NCBI GenBank assembly: GCA_018136815.1
Contig: JADDIW010000067.1
Coordinates: 1-25,000, forward strand
Length of the DNA: 25,000 nt
Source: Isochrysis galbana
Lineage: Eukaryota > Haptophyta > Isochrysidales > Isochrysidaceae
Reading direction: 5' to 3'
The translations under genes were made by a program, and so were the position numbers. Below, one piece after another: positions 17,309 through 24,836 of this stretch. The notes under the pieces were generated by a model. That model searched no databases. It was not told the DNA's origin and was given only the letters and a program-made list of their open reading frames with translations. How positions within the stretch are numbered: position 1 is the first letter of the stretch; every line of letters begins with the position of its first letter.

Positions 17309-17686
17309 CTAGCTTCTACCACAGCGTAGGATTGATTGTTGTGTCAAGTGCCCGCCCCCGAGGGGTGCACTGGTGGTAGGAGTTGCCACCATGGGGGTGG
17401 CAGCAGTGCTGCCAGCCCCCATGGGGAGTCCTTGGTTGGGTGGCGTGTCGAGGGAGGCCTGTGGCAGGGCTTTGCCCTGGCTCTGGTCTGCACCAGGGAA
17501 CAGGACTCTGCCTGTTCCCTGGCTGTGGGGCTGCCTGGGAGGAGAGGGAGGTGGCGCCATCTCGACGTCCTGATCGGGAGGGGCTGAGGGCTGCGAGCGC
17601 TTGGGCTCCGGTGGCTTGGGTCGGCCCCGTTGGGGCGTCGTGGCGGCAGAGGGCTGGGAGTTGGGAGCGGTCGGCGCGCGCTCCAT
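17309..17686 (-). CDS. MERA family copy 3 (125 aa)
   Basis: Starts at the ATG at 17686 with MERAPTAPNSQPSAATTPQR, continues as a Pro/Gln/Ser-rich segment (GRPKPPEPKRSQPSAPPDQD) and ends GGHLTQQSILRCGRS. It shares the MERA start with copies 1 and 2 but not the SEVEQV block. A perfect eight-base-pair hairpin sits four bases upstream of the ATG. The following frame at 16921-17298 probably completes the protein. The start region overlaps the leader or intron side of the plus-strand gene beginning at 17719, so the two transcripts would be divergent and tightly packed. Confidence 0.4.
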   Translation of the reverse strand: MERAPTAPNSQPSAATTPQRGRPKPPEPKRSQPSAPPDQDVEMAPPPSPPRQPHSQGTGRVLFPGADQSQGKALPQASLDTPPNQGLPMGAGSTAATPMVATPTTSAPLGGGHLTQQSILRCGRS

Positions 17687-17690
17687 CGCT

Positions 17691-17710
17691 AAAACTATAA
17701 CAATAGTTTT
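17691..17710. promoter_or_regulatory. Hairpin upstream of MERA copy 3 start
   Basis: AAAACTAT-AACA-ATAGTTTT is a perfect eight-base-pair stem with a four-base loop. It is placed like the hairpin at 12462-12477, although the arm sequences differ. It also sits just before a TTTTTTCTGCAG acceptor-like tract on the plus strand. Confidence 0.5.
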
Positions 17711-17718
17711 TTCTGCAG

Positions 17719-18300
17719 AGTCCGTGCAAGAAGACGAAGACGTCGAGTCAGTGCAAGAAGACGAGGACGCCGAGTCCGCCGCACAAGACCCAGCGCATGA
17801 CAAGCGCCGCGCAGGCAAGCGCCGCGAAGAAGACGATGGCTGGGTCAGCCCCGATGGCAGGGAGCGCCACGAATACATCTGGAAGCGCATCCGTGAGTAT
17901 AGGGCTTCGCATCCGGGCCGATGCGGAAGAGATACACGAGATCAAGGAATGGTTCTGTCGCTTCCTGAAGCGGCGCCGTGTCAACCCACAACCGGCGCTG
18001 CGCGTTACGGCTCCCGCAAGCACCGCGCGCACCCAATTCAAGAAGCGCCACGTCGACGTCGGCGACCGCCAGTGCCGCTTCTGCTTCCTTCACAAACACA
18101 AACTCGTCCAGGAGGATGACACCGGGCGAGCCTATGTCGACTTCATCCTCTTCGAGAAGAAGGTCGACTCCCTCGGCCATGGTGCCCTCACCGACGACGA
18201 GATGCGCGACCTCAACTTTGAAAAATTCCGCGTCATTGACCCCAAGCGTGGCGACGAGAAGAAGTGGAGGCAGGCAGGAGGAGCCTTCTCTCTCTCTGTG
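17719..18300 (+). CDS. Unidentified charged protein, two possible exons
   Basis: A T-rich tract ending CTGCAG (17718) looks like a 3' splice site. The exon then encodes two ESVQEDED-type acidic repeats, KRRAGKRREEDDGWVSPDGR and ERHEYIWKRI. GTGAGTAT at 17893 is a good donor. Removing 17893-17929 (37 bases, phase-matched) joins it to IHEIKEWFCRFLKRRRVNPQ, then KKRHVDVGDRQCRFCFLHKH, VDFILFEKKVDSLGHGALTD and DDEMRDLNFEKFRVIDPKRG. Alternatively, translation could start at the ATG at 17797 (MTSAAQASAAKK) without splicing, using the second frame throughout. CRFCFLHKH could bind zinc but no family is recognised. The 3' end is unclear: the frame stays open into the tandem repeat, but protein character stops near 18285, so 18300 is approximate. 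Confidence 0.45.
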
Positions 18301-18530
18301 GACGATCGGTGGTGGGTCGGGGAGGGGGGAGGGGGGGAGGGAGGGAAAGAGGGAGATCAAAAGACAGATCACCTGTTTACGTTAGTGTTATCATCATATA
18401 CTGTAGAAGTCCCCTTGTCCCACGGGGTGCCCCCAAGGTTCCCGCCCGCACTCCGCACTCCGCGCCCAGAGTTCCCCCGCGGAAAGAGTGAACGCACGGC
18501 GTGCACCTTCATAGTAGAAGAAAAAGTTGT

Positions 18531-19033
18531 TATGCGCACGCACGGCGACCCCGCGGGGGGAACTTATGCACATCGCGCCGTGCGCATCCACGGCGTGCGC
18601 ATGGGTGATTGCAACGCTCATCACACCCTTCCCGTGAGAGATCTCTCTTATACTGCATGTTTATGTAATTGTGAACCGCAGAGAAACAAGAAACAAGCTG
18701 CTATGCGCACGCACGGCGCCCCCGCGGGGGGAACCTATGCACATCGCGCCGTGCGCATCCACGGCGTGCACATGGGTGATTGCAACTCATCACACCCTTC
18801 CCGCGAGAGATCTCTCTTATACTGCATGTTTATGTAATTGTGAACCGCAGAGAAACACGCTGCTATGCGCACGCACGGCGCCCCCGCGGGGGAACCGATG
18901 CACATCGCGCCGTGCGCATGCACGGCGTGCACATGGATGATTGCAACTCATCACACCCTTCCCGTGAGAGATCTCTCTTTCTCTTATACTGCATGTTTAT
19001 GTGCAATTGTGAACCGCAGAGAAACAAGCTGCT
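18531..19033. repeat. Three tandem units of 162-171 bases
   Basis: Units begin with TATGCGCACGCACGGCG at 18531, 18702 and 18864. Each contains a CCCCGCGGGG core, an inverted arm CGCCGTGCGCAT that can pair with the unit start, GTGATTGCAA or GATGATTGCAACTC, the perfect palindrome GAGAGATCTCTC, ATACTGCATGTTTATGT and AATTGTGAACCGCAGAGAAAC. A fragment related to the unit (ACGCACGGCGTGCAC) precedes the array at about 18491. The periods 171 and 162 are both multiples of three. Confidence 0.85.
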
Positions 19034-19211
19034 GCGTCTCCACGGGGGCGCGCTGGTTCGTCAGGAAAATGACACTGTGACTACTGCACTGTCGCCCAAA
19101 ATAGATATATCCTTAATTAAAAGCACACTGTAGATTTGTATAAATAACTATGGACATTTGATAGCTCAATTCGACTGATGTCCCACAATTCCACAATTGA
19201 CGGAACGACAC
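19034..19211. other. Short spacer with no gene
   Basis: AT-richer sequence between the tandem array and repeat D. TTGACGGAACGACACC at 19198-19213 loosely resembles the ends of the 6894-7664 element. Confidence 0.35.
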
Positions 19212-19352
19212 CTTCGCACCATTTCTTGGCGAAGATTTTCGTGGTGGCAGGTGTTCCCCCCCTGGAGCTTTTTATTGGGCATCGCGCCACGGTCAAAAAT
19301 GCAGCCCAGCCCTTAGTAGTAGTTGAAAAGCCCCTGTTTGACCGCCCTACCC
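19212..19352. repeat. Dispersed repeat D, copy 1
   Basis: TTCGCACCATTTCTTGGCGA, GATTTTCGTGG.GGCA, CCCCCCTGGAG.TTTT, GTCAAAAAT and TTAGTAGTA match in order the sequence at 22364-22490. The right end is the GTTTGACCGCCCTACC block shared, inverted, with 7349-7367. Confidence 0.65.
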
Positions 19353-19657
19353 TTAATCATGAAGGAGCAGCCATTCCACACTCCACAGCCCATCTCCCCT
19401 CGCACTGCCAACCACAAGAGACACGAGTTTTTAAAGAGTGTCCTATGTTCAGTATCCCTTGCCTTAATCATGAAAAGCCATTCTACACTCCACAGCCCCA
19501 TCTCCACTCGCACTGTCAACCACACGAGTTTTTAAAATACCCTACTCATCGAGGGGCATCGGCCGAAAACGAAAACCGAAAAAAAACGAACACGAGGTCG
19601 CGGCCTCTCACACTCCCTAGCCAAATGCCGTAAGGTTTCCCCCAAAACGTTGCTACC
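19353..19657. other. Non-coding flank with an imperfect duplicated segment
   Basis: CTTAATCATGAAGGAGCAGCC (19352-19372) and the following ACTCCACAGCCCATCTCC..CGCACTGCCAACCACA recur about 108 bases downstream as CTTAATCATGAAAAGCC (19462) and ACTCCACAGCCCCATCTCC..CGCACTGTCAACCACA. This is a local tandem duplication. No gene is seen; it lies 3' of the NPF/DPW gene. Confidence 0.55.
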
Positions 19658-20878
19658 CTAGACATCTGAATCAATAAGCTTGGCCAGCGCGTGCACAAGC
19701 CCTCGCAACTCATCCCGCGCAACCGGGCCAGCACTAGCAAGATCTTCAACCCTCTGTGCAATACGGCTAAGCGATGCCAATGCCAACGACAATAACTCGC
19801 TGTCTTCCTCCAGCACTTCAGTACCACCAGAAGCACGTTCGGACTCCTCGCGCTCATCAACGACGCCTTGTAACTGATCATGCTCTTGGACACTGACAGG
19901 CTGAGGCACGAGGGCGAAGGAGCTTGCAGCTGTTAGAGCTGACGATGGCTCAAACGTCGACGGCTTAGGTTGCACGTCGGGTGAGCACGGATCCACATTC
20001 GCCTCAAAGGCAATCGGGTTGTTGCTAGATGTATCCGGCGAAAATGGATTCGAAACATTCACCGCAAGCACAAGAGGGTGTTGGCTGGGCGCGATGGTTG
20101 GTGACGGATTCGGTTCAATTGGCTCAACTGGATGAGAGGTGCGGCTTTTCGGAGAAGTTAAGGTAGAAGCCTGTGCAGAAGCCCGAGCCGGAGCTGTTGG
20201 GATTGGGTCAGGGTCAAATGGATTGCACGCAGGTGGTTGGTGTAGCGAAGCTGCCGATGAGTCATTAGACGTGAATGAGTTGCCCGAAGGTTTGGTGACT
20301 GCGGTGTAAGATGGCTGCGTGGGCGTCTTGTTCCTAAAAAGAGCATCGGCCTTGCTGATGACGTCCGTGCTCGGCACCCTCTCTACACGGTCTTGGTGCG
20401 ACGACCACGGATCAGTAGCGCCGCCGGTAGATATGGCACAACTTTCCCAGGGGTCGCCAGCACCGGGAAGCTGCGTCGTGCTCAAGCTCAATACAGCATC
20501 AAGATGGCCATCGATCGCATTCATCACGTCAGCTGATTTCCGGTCAATTTCAGCCTGAGGGCCGCACTTCCGCAGAAGTATTTCGGCCTGCGCGAGGTGC
20601 GCCGCGCTCGGTTGCGAGCGGACGAGCAATTCTGCGTTCGCGGCGGCTGCAGCGAAGCGGTCAAGCTGGTACTGGAGCTCTGCCACCTTGAGGAGCGTGC
20701 TGGGCGAGTGTTGGAGCTTGAACGCCTCTTGCAGTAGATGGAGCGCCGCCTCGCGCGATCCTCCCTTCTTCTTGAGCAGCTTGTCTGCCTGCTTTACTAA
20801 CTCGTTGTGCCGCTTGAGTGCGGCGGCGGCAGCCTCGCGCTCGCTCTTGGCGCGGAGTGCTGCCGCTGAGCGAGCCAT
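19658..20878 (-). CDS. Protein with NPF and DPW clathrin-adaptor motifs
   Basis: 406 aa from the ATG at 20878 (MARSAAALRAKSEREAAAAA). The frame extends seven codons further only to a GTG. Residues about 5-110 are helical with TPR- or MIT-like spacing: LKRHNELVKQADKLLKKKGG, SREAALHLLQEAFKLQHSPS, LLKVAELQYQLDRFAAAAAN. The middle is disordered and Pro/Ser/Thr-rich. It carries two DPW motifs (142-144, 156-158) and two NPF motifs (219-221, 277-279). DPW/F motifs bind the AP-2 alpha ear and NPF binds EH domains, as in epsins. The C-terminus is helical: EEDSELLSLALASLSRIAQR and ELRGLVHALAKLIDSD. I infer an endocytic or vesicle-coat accessory protein. No ENTH domain is seen, so it is not a classical epsin. 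No intron is needed. Confidence 0.7.
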   Translation of the reverse strand: MARSAAALRAKSEREAAAAALKRHNELVKQADKLLKKKGGSREAALHLLQEAFKLQHSPSTLLKVAELQYQLDRFAAAAANAELLVRSQPSAAHLAQAEILLRKCGPQAEIDRKSADVMNAIDGHLDAVLSLSTTQLPGAGDPWESCAISTGGATDPWSSHQDRVERVPSTDVISKADALFRNKTPTQPSYTAVTKPSGNSFTSNDSSAASLHQPPACNPFDPDPIPTAPARASAQASTLTSPKSRTSHPVEPIEPNPSPTIAPSQHPLVLAVNVSNPFSPDTSSNNPIAFEANVDPCSPDVQPKPSTFEPSSALTAASSFALVPQPVSVQEHDQLQGVVDEREESERASGGTEVLEEDSELLSLALASLSRIAQRVEDLASAGPVARDELRGLVHALAKLIDSDV

Positions 20879-21930
20879 TCGCCTCCCCTCCTCCGCCACC
20901 CCCCTTGCTCTCCCTCTCCCCTCCCCTTCCTCTTTCTTTTTCTCTCCTTCCTTTCCCTTTTTTTCTCTACTCTAGTAGAGTAAATTGAGCCTTGCATCCG
21001 ATCGAGAGAGAGAAGAAAACAAGCGCCGTTCGTTCTTTTGGTCCAGGACCACCAAGGACAGGGCCAAAATAAAAATCTCTTTCATAGTGCATAGTTCATA
21101 GAAATGAACGGCTCCGTCTGCTGCTCGCCGCCCTTGCTTCACACTAAACGTGTGTGCCCTCTTCTCGGGGTATCTAGAGCCTGAGCGCATCTGGGGCCAA
21201 CCCATGGTGTGGCTACTTGCTACTTGGAGGTGGAGGTTGGTGCTAAGATGGTACATAGTACGCCTACGCGCCTACGCCGTGCTCCACTCCGAGAAAACAA
21301 GGAGGCGAAAGCCGAAAGGGGGCATGGGCGCATGGGCATGGGCATGGCGGACGCCCCATGTCATGGCCCAAAAAAAATCTGAAGATTCTGGGCTAAACAC
21401 CTACTATCCTAAGGTACCCCTTGCCCCTTGCCCTTGCCCTTGCATTGTCTTGACATCACCCTTCTCTTCCCTTCCTCCATCTCCTCCCTCCTCCCCTGCC
21501 CCTGCCCCTGCCCCCCTTCGTTCCTTTTTCTTCGGTGTCGGTCCCGCGCGCACGCCACGCTCGCGCGCGCCGCGCACGGGCGGCGCCGCATCTCCAGCCG
21601 GAGAAGCGCTTGCGTCACGCGAATCGCTTGCTGCTGCCGGCGCGGTGCCCAATCAATGTGATAAGGCTGTGAAGATATTAGCCTACGTACTACGTATCTA
21701 GATATTAGGCTATCTACCTCCAAATCGCACTATCTACCTCAATGCTAATAGTGCCCAAGCCATTACCTATATCTATGTACATAGCTGTGACTGCCAAAGC
21801 TACTAATAAGGTATTAATAGGCCCCTCTATCTAAGGCGCAAACGCGCGTGCGCGCGCACACACACACAGTCAGGTAGCAGACAGACGCGTACAGTGCTAA
21901 AGCGCGCGCTGCGCGCGCCGTACATATCGA
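20879..21930. other. Intergenic region upstream of the NPF/DPW gene
   Basis: The first 100 bases are pyrimidine-rich on the plus strand, so the minus-strand leader is purine-rich. 21420-21530 is C/T-rich and makes spurious frames. 21840-21925 has alternating CG and CA runs (CGCGCGTGCGCGCGCACACAC). ATCTACCTC occurs twice at about 21710-21740. No gene is supported. Confidence 0.4.
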
Positions 21931-22140
21931 CTACATGACATGTACATGACCAAAAGACACATACATAGGCAGCTTAATCGCAGTTCTTGCCCTGTCGTAT
22001 TCCATACGAGGACAGCCTCTTACTTCTAGCCTGTGAGCTATTTTAACTCTCAAGGTCTCGTTGATGGGTATATCGCCTCTTCTCCTACTTTCTCTTGATG
22101 TCATCAAACGTTCCACGATGGTCGTCTGTCTTCTGTTATA
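21931..22140 (-). other. Possible 3' coding exon of unknown gene
   Basis: On the minus strand this reads RRQTTIVERLMTSRESRRRG, DIPINETLRVKIAHRLEVRG and CPRMEYDRARTAIKLPMYVS, then a TAG at 21931-21933. The balanced composition suggests coding, and AACAG at about 22131-22135 on the minus strand could be a 3' splice site. No family is recognised and no upstream exon is identified. Confidence 0.25.
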
Positions 22141-22363
22141 CCTCGGTCGCAGCTCCCACCCGCACCGCATTCGCACGTCGTCAAGAGTCTCGTCGGGCGG
22201 CCCTGTGCCGGCTGCAGACTCGACTTGCCGCGGTGGCTGAGGTGATGAATACTCCCTTTCAAAATATGTCTATCACTCCCGCGGCCGCGGCGGGCGCTGC
22301 AGTTCCTTACCGGTAGAGCCCCAGAGCATCAGAGCATGTGCAAGGGAGGGGCGAGGGGGGAGG

Positions 22364-22490
22364 CGAATCGCACCATTTTTTGGCTAAGATCTAAGATTTT
22401 CGTGGCGGCATGTGGCCCCCCTGGGAGTTTTGTTGTGGGCTATGAAAATGGTCAAAAATTGTCACCCCCCCCATATTAGTAGGCCGGTCA
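22364..22490. repeat. Dispersed repeat D, copy 2
   Basis: Matches 19212-19352 in order: GAATCGCACCATTTTTTGGC, AGATTTTCGTGGCGGCATGT, CCCCCCTGGGAGTTTTG, GGTCAAAAATTG and TATTAGTAGG. The terminal GACCGCCC block is diverged to GGCCGGTCAC in this copy. Confidence 0.6.
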
Positions 22491-22491
22491 C

Positions 22492-22569
22492 AGCGGCATC
22501 CATTCATCCATTTGGCGAGCGGTGACTCGAACGGCCTCGTGGCGCCCCCGGTCGCGGGTCGAAGTTGGG
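22492..22569. repeat. Direct repeat, copy 1 of 2
   Basis: AGCGGCATCCAT, then GAGCGGTGACTCGAACGGCC, TCGTGGCGCCCCCGGTCGCG and GGTCGAAGTTGGG. The last ~50 bases are identical to 22704-22773, about 204-212 bases away. Copy 1 has an 8-base insertion near its start. Confidence 0.85.
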
Positions 22570-22703
22570 CACTCAGGGCGCGTCTTGAGGCGTGACGACG
22601 TCATCACCGGGGGCCGCAAGCGGCCGATTTCGACGCAGTGCGCGGGGGCGGCGGGCGCGATTGGCGTGGCTGTGAGGGCGGCATACCGCACTTTGGTGCT
22701 CGT

Positions 22704-22773
22704 AGCGGCATCCATATGGTGAGCGGTGACTCGAACGGCCTCGTGGCGCCCCCGGTCGCGGGTCGAAGTTGGG
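22704..22773. repeat. Direct repeat, copy 2 of 2
   Basis: Same order as 22492-22569 and near identical. Both strands between the copies are open, but the peptides carry no recognisable motif, so I do not call a gene. Confidence 0.85.
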
Positions 22774-23142
22774 TTCTCGAGCCCTTGGTGTTTTTAGCGG
22801 TTAGCGTCTTTAGTTTTTGCGATACTTACGTACACGTTCAAGTCCATAAAAACATAGTGAAAATATATTGCTGTGTGTATAGAACCAGGATCTTTGGTCC
22901 GGGTCAGCTGCCGATGCCCATGGTTTCGTGTTTCGCTGCGAGAGGCGCGCATGAAGGCCATCGGTAAAATAATACCGGAGGGGGGTCTGACATATATTTC
23001 CGCACGGCCGTCAGAGGCCTGAAATCGGGTATTTTTCGAAAATTTTGCCGGAAGACCCCCGGTTTTTTTTGCTGATCTCCCATACCGGAACCTATAAGGA
23101 GCTTATTTAGGCCTTCGTTTGCCCATTACAGATGGTGCCCTT

Positions 23143-23170
23143 CGCACCCCCCTAGTGAGTGACCGGGCTA
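23143..23170 (+). repeat. 28-base repeat of the 16921-17298 gene 3' end
   Basis: Exact reverse complement of 16913-16940. On the plus strand it encodes the same HPPSE-stop ending in the corresponding frame, but no longer homologous coding sequence is visible upstream. It is probably a solo 3' end left by a copy of the same family. Confidence 0.75.
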
Positions 23171-23195
23171 ATATTAGTACTTAAAAAGCCCTCTG

Positions 23196-23209
23196 CTTTG
23201 ACCGCCCTA
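23196..23209 (+). repeat. TTTGACCGCCCTA terminus block
   Basis: CTTTGACCGCCCTA matches the core of the 19333-19351 and (inverted) 7349-7367 repeat ends, and is preceded by ATTAGTACTTAAAAAGCC, which resembles the sequence before the 19333 copy. Confidence 0.6.
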
Positions 23210-23460
23210 TGAGTAGTAACTTGCACGTTTAACTTGTACTACCAATATCCAATATGCCACCAGTCCTCTGGGAGCGAACGAGTTATTCTTGGGAGTTTCA
23301 TTCTCCATCCAGTCTAGTGTTTGAGATCCCTGTAAGATCCCTGTGCTTTTTTACACATGTTACATGATGAATACATGTGTGAATACAAATACTTCTATAT
23401 GGTGTGAACAACCGAGACATAATCGCCTTTCTTTCTCTAGTAGGCTCGCCACGCGTGCCG

Positions 23461-24363
23461 ATGGCGGTCGCGCGCGCGGACGTCGACGATGACGGCCAGG
23501 TGCTTGTGCGCAGCGCTGAGGACGTGTGGGCGCTCCACCGGTGGGAGCAAGGCGCACACGGAGAGCTCGTTACCGCCGATGACTTGCTCATCCCCGTCTC
23601 TCATAGAGCCGCCAGCGGTCCGGGCGCACAGCCGTGCTTCCTCCTCCTCTCTCTGGTTGAGGCCTTCCACCTGGCGTTTGTGCAGTCCAGGCTCCGCATT
23701 TTTCAGAGGAAGGCTGCTGACGACACGAGCACGGGCTCGCGCAAACGCCCTGCTCCCGTCGAGCACGGCTCGGGAGTTGACGAGAGCTCGTTGTTGCAGC
23801 TCGATGAGGCTAGGTGCTGGGCAGCTTTCTGCCGGATCGCATCCAGGTTTCCCTTTGACTACGCTGCCTACGATCATCTCTTGGTCGATGGATGGCTCGT
23901 GCGTTCAGGCCTGTCCTTTGGAGCGGACTTTTCCTTGTACCGACCTGGACCACGAGTAGATCACGCTTCTCATTTGGTGTTAGTGCAAGCAGCAGGAGAA
24001 GTTCCGCGTTCTTGGGTTTTCCTTCAAGGGCACATTCGGCTGTGCCAGCAAGTTGCGAAGAGATTAGTCATGTGCGATGTTGCATGGGGTGAGGAATCGA
24101 GTGCTCCCGCTTCTGGCGTGAACAGTAACCAGTGTTCCTGGCCTTCTGGTTGTTCTGTTGATGGTGGAATGTCGAGCAAGTCAACAGATTCAACATGGTC
24201 GGATGAGCGGAGAGATCCCCGATTTCACCTTTTGGAGGTGGGTGGCAAGGATGCATGTCTGAGCTTGCTGCAGGTTGCCACAATCCAGCTCAAAATGTGG
24301 TCTCCGGCTCGAGCGCACGGCGAGACGAGCAGAGTCAATGAAAATGACGCAGAAGCCGAGTAG
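23461..24363 (+). CDS. SEN2: tRNA-splicing endonuclease subunit Sen2-like
   Basis: 300 aa from the ATG at 23461 (MAVARADVDDDGQVLVRSAE). The frame continues upstream only to a GTG. Residues about 58-81 (CFLLLSLVEAFHLAFVQSRL) fit the N-terminal strand-helix of the tRNA-intron endonuclease fold. A linker rich in Lys/Arg/Ser follows. The catalytic domain begins near 113: CWAAFCRIASRFPFDYAAYD, HLLVDGWLVRSG, then FGADFSLYRPGPRVDHASHL, and later SWVFLQGHIRLCQQVAKRLV. Tyr160, His168 and Lys200 occupy the positions of the conserved catalytic triad, which favours Sen2 or Sen34 over the non-catalytic subunits; the LxxxGWxVRSGLxFGADFxLYRxGPxxxHA order fits Sen2 best. The enzyme would cut introns from nuclear pre-tRNA. 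The tail (about 210-300) is low-complexity and CTGCAGGTT near 24269 might be a further splice boundary. Confidence 0.85.
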   Translation: MAVARADVDDDGQVLVRSAEDVWALHRWEQGAHGELVTADDLLIPVSHRAASGPGAQPCFLLLSLVEAFHLAFVQSRLRIFQRKAADDTSTGSRKRPAPVEHGSGVDESSLLQLDEARCWAAFCRIASRFPFDYAAYDHLLVDGWLVRSGLSFGADFSLYRPGPRVDHASHLVLVQAAGEVPRSWVFLQGHIRLCQQVAKRLVMCDVAWGEESSAPASGVNSNQCSWPSGCSVDGGMSSKSTDSTWSDERRDPRFHLLEVGGKDACLSLLQVATIQLKMWSPARAHGETSRVNENDAEAE

Positions 24364-24626
24364 GTCTACTTCTCATTCCCGACGAGTCAAAATAAGGGAA
24401 ACGAACGAGCACATCATGCCTGGTGGGCGCGGGAGTTGTGGCTGGTGGGGGAGTTTTGGTTCTTGCCAGATGGACGAGTCACTAAGCGTGGGTTGACAGA
24501 TTCATAGGATGAAAAGCAGCTGGCATGAGCAAGTGAGGAGGCGATGGGCCAGTAGAAAGAGAAATGATGCTATGATTCTCAGCAGAGATTTTGACCGCCT
24601 AGCCCCTATATTATACTAGTAAAACA
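24364..24626. other. Downstream flank of the Sen2-like gene
   Basis: No gene is seen. TTTTGACCGCCTAGCC at 24590-24605 is a variant of the TTTGACCGCCCTA repeat end and lies just before repeat A copy 2. Confidence 0.4.
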
Positions 24627-24690
24627 TCTGAGCGTGATTACCACTACTCCCACTAGCCCGGCCCGGTACTACCACGACACCCCTGAGAGG
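24627..24690. repeat. Dispersed repeat A, truncated copy
   Basis: CATCTGAGCGTGATTACCAC, TACTCCCACTAGCCCGG and TACTACCACGACACCCCTGA match the first third of 14219-14377. A CCCGG duplication is present. The match ends at GAGAGGGCC. Confidence 0.65.
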
Positions 24691-24836
24691 GCCAAGCATC
24701 GAGAGTAGAGTCCCCACCATCAAGACCATCAAAGCCGCAATGTCATGGTTGGCGTCGCGCGGTTCATTCAAACTGATTCGTCGTCCCGGAGGGTGCTCAC
24801 ACTACCTCACAAACACAAAGTTATAATAATAATCTA

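Larger units (their letters stand above)
22774..23460. other. Upstream region of the Sen2-like gene with element remnants
   Basis: 22970-23110 carries ATACCGGAGG and CATACCGGAACC in direct order and an imperfect inverted GGGGGTCT / AGACCCCC pair, suggesting a small element. 23143-23170 and 23196-23209 are repeat blocks listed separately. The remainder before 23461 is AT-richer and is the likely promoter and leader of the Sen2-like gene. Confidence 0.4.

Noticed and set aside
22515-22560. Possible tRNA T-arm (TTCGAGTCACC on the minus strand)
   Set aside because: No matching A-box, anticodon arm or acceptor stem could be folded around it.
16913-23170. One large transposon bounded by the 28-base inverted repeats
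   Set aside because: The interval contains at least one ordinary-looking host gene (19658-20878), and the repeat lies inside a coding end, so two separate copies in opposite orientation are more likely than the ends of one element.
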